Assembly (NCBI RefSeq): GCF_002266465.3
Contig: NZ_CP029427.2
Span: 3,784,501 to 3,848,500, forward strand
Direction of reading: 5' to 3'
Origin: Bradyrhizobium symbiodeficiens
GTDB lineage: Bacteria; Pseudomonadota; Alphaproteobacteria; Rhizobiales; Xanthobacteraceae
Length of the DNA stretch: 64,000 nt
Shown here: positions 59,791-64,000 of the stretch, piece after piece
Layout of the letters: every line of letters starts with the position of its first letter
Numbering within the stretch: position 1 is the stretch's first letter
Translations under genes and position numbers: made by a program
Notes under the pieces: model-generated
The model's database searches: none
What the model saw: the letters and a program-made list of their open reading frames with translations, nothing else
Told to the model about the DNA's origin: nothing

Positions 59791-60738
59791 TCAATATCCC
59801 GCCAGCCATTTCGGCACCCAGCGTTCGGGACGCGGGGCTCTGGCCAGATCGGCTTTCGCTTCGGCAAGCAGCGCCGGCTCGCCGTCGATGGTCGGACGCA
59901 CGTCGTATGCGAAGTTCGGCATGACGCGGCCATCGGCATAGAGGCCAAATCTCATCGCGAACCACAGCCCGAGTTCCGGCTGGGCCTTCCGCATCTCCTC
60001 GCGCAGGTCGCGCAGCAGGGATTCGATCGAGGCGGCTTCCGCGAACGGCTGCGGGCCGCGTGAAAGAACGCGGGCCTCGTACTGCTGGCCGACAATCGCG
60101 ACCTCGAAATGCGTCTTGTCCCATGCATCCTTGCCCTTGGGCAGATGCGCAGCCAGGCGCCAGCCAAGCTCCGCCATCAGGCGGTGATTGGCCCAATAGT
60201 CCTCGCGATCGCGGCTCCACTTTTCCACGAAGCCGCGAAAATCCGGGAGCTCCGCTGCGCCGTCATCACACGCCGCCTTGTCGCCGGCCGCCTGCCCCGC
60301 GAGCCATTGCGCCAGCTCGACGGTCTGGCACGCGACCTCTTCGTGCGGCTTCAGATCGCTCCACGCCTTTTCGAATTGCTGCGACGTCAGCTTCGCCAGC
60401 AACCCGTCGAGGCTTGGCGCGAGCAACTCATGGTCGCCCTCCGAGCCAAGCCCCACGATCGGCGGATTGTCGCGATCGAGACCGGCACCATACCAGCCGC
60501 CGACGGCCGATCCGTCCGGCAGCCGCATGAACAGCGAAAACCTGTCGCGCAAGGGACTACCGTCGAAGATCGGCGCCTGATCGGAGAACTGGCCTTGCAG
60601 GGAGAAGCAGCCGACGCTGCCCCACGGTCGTCCCTTCAGCCAATCGGCAAAGTCGACCAGGAGCGATGGCACCTCGATGCCGGGCGGAAACGCGCCGCGA
60701 ATGCTGTCGAGGTCGATCGGGTAAGGCGTATCGGACAA
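59791..60738 (-). CDS. hypothetical protein, possibly SUKH/YezG-like
   Basis: 315 aa, acidic, soluble. Trp-rich: FADWLKGRPWGSVGCF, VGGWYGAGLDRDN, ELGLWFAMRFGLYADGRV with PNFAYDVRPTIDGEP near the C-terminus. This last part recalls the YezG/SUKH-type immunity folds, but no toxin gene is next to it and the resemblance is weak. Stands alone. Confidence 0.7.
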   Translation of the reverse strand: MSDTPYPIDLDSIRGAFPPGIEVPSLLVDFADWLKGRPWGSVGCFSLQGQFSDQAPIFDGSPLRDRFSLFMRLPDGSAVGGWYGAGLDRDNPPIVGLGSEGDHELLAPSLDGLLAKLTSQQFEKAWSDLKPHEEVACQTVELAQWLAGQAAGDKAACDDGAAELPDFRGFVEKWSRDREDYWANHRLMAELGWRLAAHLPKGKDAWDKTHFEVAIVGQQYEARVLSRGPQPFAEAASIESLLRDLREEMRKAQPELGLWFAMRFGLYADGRVMPNFAYDVRPTIDGEPALLAEAKADLARAPRPERWVPKWLAGY

Positions 60739-61028
60739 GGTTCAAAGCTATCTGTTGGTCCCGCCCCTCTTGGTCTGTCCCCGGCGATATCCGGTTCGAG
60801 CCAATTTTCGCGCTTCGATCACAAACGCGCTAGAGGCGTGAAAGTTTCCGTCGAAAGACGCGGTGAGATTCGCTCGCGACGGGTTCGGAAAAGTTACCAC
60901 AAATTTCTCGCGCATCATCCACGCGGGCGACGACACGAGCCGGCAATGCGACACTATAATGCATTCACGCAGAGGTCACGGACTCGTCCTAACTCTCGCT
61001 CGCTTTTCAACGCGAGCGAGGAATGAGG

Positions 61029-61670
61029 ATGAGCCGTCTCTCGGACATGCTGCGCACGCAGCGCTTCGACGATTACCGCTTCTACCACCAGAGCACTGTC
61101 AACCAGACATTGCACCTGATCAGCGCCGTGATCTTCCTCGGCTGCTACGCGCTGTTGTTCGCAGACCCCGCACTTGCCGGCATCGTCGGCTGGCTGGCGA
61201 TGCTGACGCGGCAGACCGGGCATTTCTTCTTCGAGCCGAACGGCTACGACGCCGTCAACGACGTCAGCAACGATTACAAGGAGGCGGTGAAGGTCGGCTA
61301 CAACCAGACCCGCAAGATCGTCCTGCTGCTGGTCTGGGGCAGCGCGCCGATCGCCCTGTACGCGTTCCCCGCCCTGTTCGGACTGTTCGATCCGCCCGCC
61401 ACGCGTCTCGATTTCGTCCGTCACGTCGGCGCGCTCTGGCTCGCGATCGGCATCGGCGGCGGCCTCATTCGCATGATCCAGCTGTTCGTCACCCGCGACG
61501 TCACGACTGGCCTCGTCTGGGTGTTCAAGGTGCTGACTGACCCCTTCCACAACATCGCGCTGTACTGGAATTCGCCGCTCAAGCTGATGCGCGGCGAGTT
61601 CATCGATAGCGCGATTGCGGACGCGGATTGGGGCGACGAGGATACCGAGCAAGCCGCCCACCTGACCTGA
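61029..61670 (+). CDS. DUF962/Mpo1-like membrane protein
   Basis: 213 aa from ATG 61029, six bases after AGGA; ATG 61023 adjoins that site. FYHQSTVNQTLHLISAVIFL, then four hydrophobic segments and LTRQTGHFFFEPNGYDAVND with TDPFHNIALYW. The His residues near N-x-x-x-H and GHFFFE match the Mpo1/DUF962 family, whose yeast member is an Fe-dependent dioxygenase of 2-hydroxy fatty acids. Role here inferred only. Confidence 0.8.
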   Translation: MSRLSDMLRTQRFDDYRFYHQSTVNQTLHLISAVIFLGCYALLFADPALAGIVGWLAMLTRQTGHFFFEPNGYDAVNDVSNDYKEAVKVGYNQTRKIVLLLVWGSAPIALYAFPALFGLFDPPATRLDFVRHVGALWLAIGIGGGLIRMIQLFVTRDVTTGLVWVFKVLTDPFHNIALYWNSPLKLMRGEFIDSAIADADWGDEDTEQAAHLT

Positions 61671-61708
61671 CCGATGCACGCCAGGCGGGTGTTCGGCAAA
61701 ACGCCCGC

Positions 61709-61738
61709 TTGACAAAGCCCGGCATTCGCATGTATTGC
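61709..61738 (+). promoter_or_regulatory. sigma-70-type promoter for the argD leader
   Basis: TTGACA at 61709-61714, an 18-bp spacer and TATTGC at 61733-61738. Initiation 7-8 nt later would be at 61745-61747, at the ATG of the leader peptide, giving a leaderless message. Confidence 0.55.
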
Positions 61739-61746
61739 CGCGCACC

Positions 61747-61836
61747 ATGATCAACCGGACCCACCAGCGCACCGAAATGCTCCGCCGTCGCTCCCGCGAC
61801 GACGAGAGGGTGCGCCATGTCCGACGACGCCGCTGA
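61747..61836 (+). CDS. Arg-rich leader peptide of the argD-like gene
   Basis: 29 codons, 12 of them Arg (MINRTHQRTEMLRRRSRDDE, then RVRHVRRRR), with clusters CGC CGT CGC and CGA CGA CGC CGC. There is no ribosome site, but the inferred transcript start is at the ATG, as reported for leaderless trpL in Sinorhizobium. Four segments in the leader pair alternately: 61767-61773, 61809-61815, 61870-61876 and 61881-61887. That is the logic of ribosome-stalling attenuation by arginine. GC-rich DNA alone can give Arg codons, so the pairing scheme is the stronger evidence. Confidence 0.6.
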   Translation: MINRTHQRTEMLRRRSRDDERVRHVRRRR

Positions 61837-61866
61837 ACCACTAGAATTCAGCCGAGTTTTCGAGAA

Positions 61867-61901
61867 GGCCGCACCCGCAAGGTGCGGCCTTTCTGCTTTT
61901 T
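61867..61901 (+). terminator. attenuator terminator before the argD-like gene
   Basis: GGCCGCACC (61867-61875), loop CGCAA, GGTGCGGCC (61881-61889), then TTTCTGCTTTTT. A 9-bp perfect stem 48 bp before the argD-like start; its 5' arm can pair instead with GGGTGCG at 61808-61814. Confidence 0.85.
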
Positions 61902-61937
61902 GCGCCCCATTTCCACCCGCCTCCAGAGGAGTACGAC

Positions 61938-63128
61938 ATGACCACGCATCCGTATGACGCGCTGATGGACATCACCGCACGGCCCAAGGCCGTGTTCGTC
62001 CGCGGCGCGGGCTCCTACCTCTGGGACGACAGCCGCAAGCGCTATCTCGATTTCGTGCAGGGCTGGGCCGTGAACTGCCTCGGCCACTCCCCGTCCGTCA
62101 TCGCGGAAGCTCTTGCCACGCAAGCCAACCGGCTGCTGACGCCGAGCCCGGCCTTCTACAACGAGCCGAGCTTGAAGCTGGCGCAAGCGCTGGTCGACAA
62201 CAGCGCTTTCGACCAGGTGTTCTTTGCCAATTCCGGCGCTGAGGCCAATGAAGGCGCGATCAAGCTCGCGCGGAAGTACGGCAGCCTGCACAGAGGTGGC
62301 GCGTTCGAGATCATCAGCTTCGAAGGCGGCTTCCACGGCCGAACGCTGGCGACGATGTCGGCCTCGGGCAAGAAGGCGTTCGAGCCGCTGTTCGAGCCGA
62401 AGGTCGCGGGCTTCAAGAAGGCGAAGCTGAACGACATCGCCTCGGTCGAGAAGCTGATCAACGACAACACCGTCGCGGTGATGCTCGAGCCGATCCAGGG
62501 TGAGTCAGGCGTGTGGCCTGCGACCGATCAGTTCCTGCAGGAGTTGCGCGCGCTCACCAAGGCGCATGGCCTGCTGCTGATCTTCGACGAGATCCAGACC
62601 GGTATGGGACGGACCGGAAAACTCTTCCACTACGAGCACACGGGGATTGCGCCCGACATCATGACGCTCGGCAAGGGCATTGGCGGCGGCGTGCCGCTCG
62701 CCGCGCTGCTCGCGACCGAACATGCCTCCTGTTTCGAGCACGGCGACCAGGGCGGCACATTCAACGGCAACCCGCTGATGTGCGCGGCGGGGCTCGCCGT
62801 GCTCGAGGAGATCGGCAAGCCCGACTTCCTGAAACAGGTCGCCGAGACCGGCCTGCTGCTCGAAAGCGAGCTGCAGAAGGTCTCGGCGCGGCATGGTCTC
62901 GGCGGCGTGCGAGGACGCGGGCTGCTGCTGGCGCTCGACCTCAAGCTGCCGATCGCGCCCGGCATCGTCGCGCAGGCGTTCGAGGCAGGCGTGCTCCTCA
63001 ACGCGCCGCAGCTCGACACGCTCCGCTTCATGCCGGCGCTGAACGTCACGAAGGCAGAGATCGCCGAGATGATCGATTGTCTCGACGGGATTCTGACCAA
63101 GGCCGGCGCGGCACGGCGGGTGGCGTAG
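61938..63128 (+). CDS. argD: acetylornithine/ornithine-type aminotransferase
   Basis: 396 aa from ATG 61938 with AGAGGAG upstream. Class III PLP aminotransferase: FANSGAEANEGAIKLARKYG, FEGGFHGRTLATMSASGK, IFDEIQTGMGRTG and the PLP Lys in TLGKGIGGG. The family includes ArgD (N-acetylornithine to semialdehyde, arginine synthesis). The Arg-rich attenuator upstream supports ArgD over other substrates. No argF follows, unlike the common argDF operon. Confidence 0.88.
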   Translation: MTTHPYDALMDITARPKAVFVRGAGSYLWDDSRKRYLDFVQGWAVNCLGHSPSVIAEALATQANRLLTPSPAFYNEPSLKLAQALVDNSAFDQVFFANSGAEANEGAIKLARKYGSLHRGGAFEIISFEGGFHGRTLATMSASGKKAFEPLFEPKVAGFKKAKLNDIASVEKLINDNTVAVMLEPIQGESGVWPATDQFLQELRALTKAHGLLLIFDEIQTGMGRTGKLFHYEHTGIAPDIMTLGKGIGGGVPLAALLATEHASCFEHGDQGGTFNGNPLMCAAGLAVLEEIGKPDFLKQVAETGLLLESELQKVSARHGLGGVRGRGLLLALDLKLPIAPGIVAQAFEAGVLLNAPQLDTLRFMPALNVTKAEIAEMIDCLDGILTKAGAARRVA

Positions 63129-63190
63129 CGACGGTCTCGTGCCCCGGCTCAGCAGCGTAAGAACGTTGCAGCGCGTCCGGGACACGAGAA

Positions 63191-64000
63191 CTACGGCTTC
63201 AAGATCGAAGCCCCCGTGGTCTTGCGGCTTTCGAGATCGATATGCGCTTTGGCGGCGTCCTTGAGTGCGTAGGCGTGGTTGATCGGCACGTGCAGCTTGC
63301 CGTTGATGACCGCGGCGAACAGTGTGTCGGCGCCTTCGAGCAGCTCCTTGCGCGTCCCGACGTAATCATTGAGCTTCGGCCGCGTCGCAAACAGCGAGCC
63401 GTGATTGTTGAGCTCGGCGATCGAGAACGGCGGCACCGGACCTGAGGCGTTGCCGAAGGAGACGAACATGCCGCGCGGCTTCAGGCACGACAGCGAGCCC
63501 GGGAAGGTCGCCTTGCCGACGCCGTCGTAGACGACGTCGCAGCCCTCGTTGCGGCTGATCTGCTTGACGCGCGCGACGAAATCCTCCTCGTTGTAGAGGA
63601 TGACGTGGTCGCAGCCATTGGCTTCGGCGAGCTCGGCCTTTTCGCGCGAGCCGACCGTGCCGATGACGTGGGCCCCGAGCGCCCTCGCCCATTGGCAGGC
63701 CAGAAGGCCGATGCCGCCGGCGGCGGCATGGATCAGCACGCGGTGATGCGGCTCGACCTTGAAGGTCTTGTGCAGGAGATACCAGACCGTCAGCCCCTTC
63801 AGCATCAGCACGGCGCCCTGCTCGTGGGTGATGTGATCGGGCAGCTTGACCAGCTTCTCCCAGGGAATGTTGCGCTCGCCGGTGTAGGCGCCAAGATTGT
63901 GGTAGTAGGCGACGCGGTCGCCGGGATGGAAATTCGTCACGCCCGGCCCGACCGCGATGACTTCGCCCGAAGCCTCGTTACCGACTATGAAGGGCAGCCC
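63191..64000 (-). CDS. NADPH:quinone oxidoreductase-like (5' end off the window)
   Basis: The frame stays open to the right edge (LPFIVGNEASGEVIAVGPGV), so the N-terminus is missing; 269 codons are seen. MDR fold: GDRVAYYHNLGAYTGERNIP, cofactor loop HAAAGGIGLLACQWAR, VGSREKAELAEANG, DGVGKATFPGSLSCLKPRG. There are no zinc Cys ligands in the visible part, so it is the QOR type that reduces quinones with NADPH. Convergent with argD. Confidence 0.92.
   Translation of the reverse strand, partial: GLPFIVGNEASGEVIAVGPGVTNFHPGDRVAYYHNLGAYTGERNIPWEKLVKLPDHITHEQGAVLMLKGLTVWYLLHKTFKVEPHHRVLIHAAAGGIGLLACQWARALGAHVIGTVGSREKAELAEANGCDHVILYNEEDFVARVKQISRNEGCDVVYDGVGKATFPGSLSCLKPRGMFVSFGNASGPVPPFSIAELNNHGSLFATRPKLNDYVGTRKELLEGADTLFAAVINGKLHVPINHAYALKDAAKAHIDLESRKTTGASILKP

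Noticed and set aside
61730..61750. Six-codon frame MYCRAP as the argD leader peptide
   Set aside because: Its ATG overlaps the -10 element, so it would not be transcribed from the likely promoter; the 29-codon frame fits the pairing segments.

Overview
The window looks like the chromosome of a Bradyrhizobium-type alphaproteobacterium. It is GC-rich and its genes often join by ATGA/GTGA overlaps. Its gene content also fits: NasS-NasT beside nirA, GrlR-like and DUF962 proteins, PxpBCA, and short inverted repeats typical of that genus. Genus is inferred from gene content only.

Layout. (1) 1-13074, minus strand: a type I secretion locus. It holds a giant animal-type haem peroxidase with RTX repeats, its PrtD-type exporter ATPase, and a second RTX protein that runs off the left edge. 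Upstream lie a LuxR-type regulator with Glu in place of the phospho-acceptor Asp and a small partner gene. (2) 13075-20216: an accessory region around a tRNA-Ser(TGA) gene. A 44-bp direct repeat of the tRNA 5' half bounds a 5.3-kb island holding only small genes: tiny membrane peptides, a HEPN-like protein, a frameshifted zinc-finger gene and a Myb/HTH-like protein. No integrase is visible. A module (small minus-strand gene A, structured non-coding DNA, small plus-strand HTH gene B) occurs once left of the tRNA and once in the island. (3) 20217-36827: secreted proteins, ilvD, a six-gene peptide-type ABC transporter operon with a TIM-barrel isomerase, a GrlR-like gene, nadE (frameshifted), a PhaC-like hydrolase, pncA, glucokinase, and a receiver-only regulator. 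(4) 36938-48716: an LTXXQ-like protein, a CUT1 sugar ABC operon with a hydroxyacid dehydrogenase, DUF1993, a PheC-like periplasmic dehydratase, small secreted proteins, a cupin and a frameshifted RraA-like gene. (5) 48966-64000: pxpBCA (5-oxoproline use), an FeS/FNR reductase with NirA and NasS-NasT (nitrate assimilation), rimO, MerR plus a CMD protein, DUF962, an argD-like gene behind an Arg-rich leader peptide and attenuator, and a partial quinone oxidoreductase.

The strongest leads are: the arginine attenuator (61709-61905), with four alternately pairing segments and a probably leaderless 12-Arg/29-residue leader; the tRNA-Ser island with its duplicated A/RNA/B module and covarying hairpins; and two genes (nadE, rraA-like) both knocked out of frame at the identical 11-mer CGGAAAAAACG.

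All calls come from reading the sequence; no database search or folding program was run.
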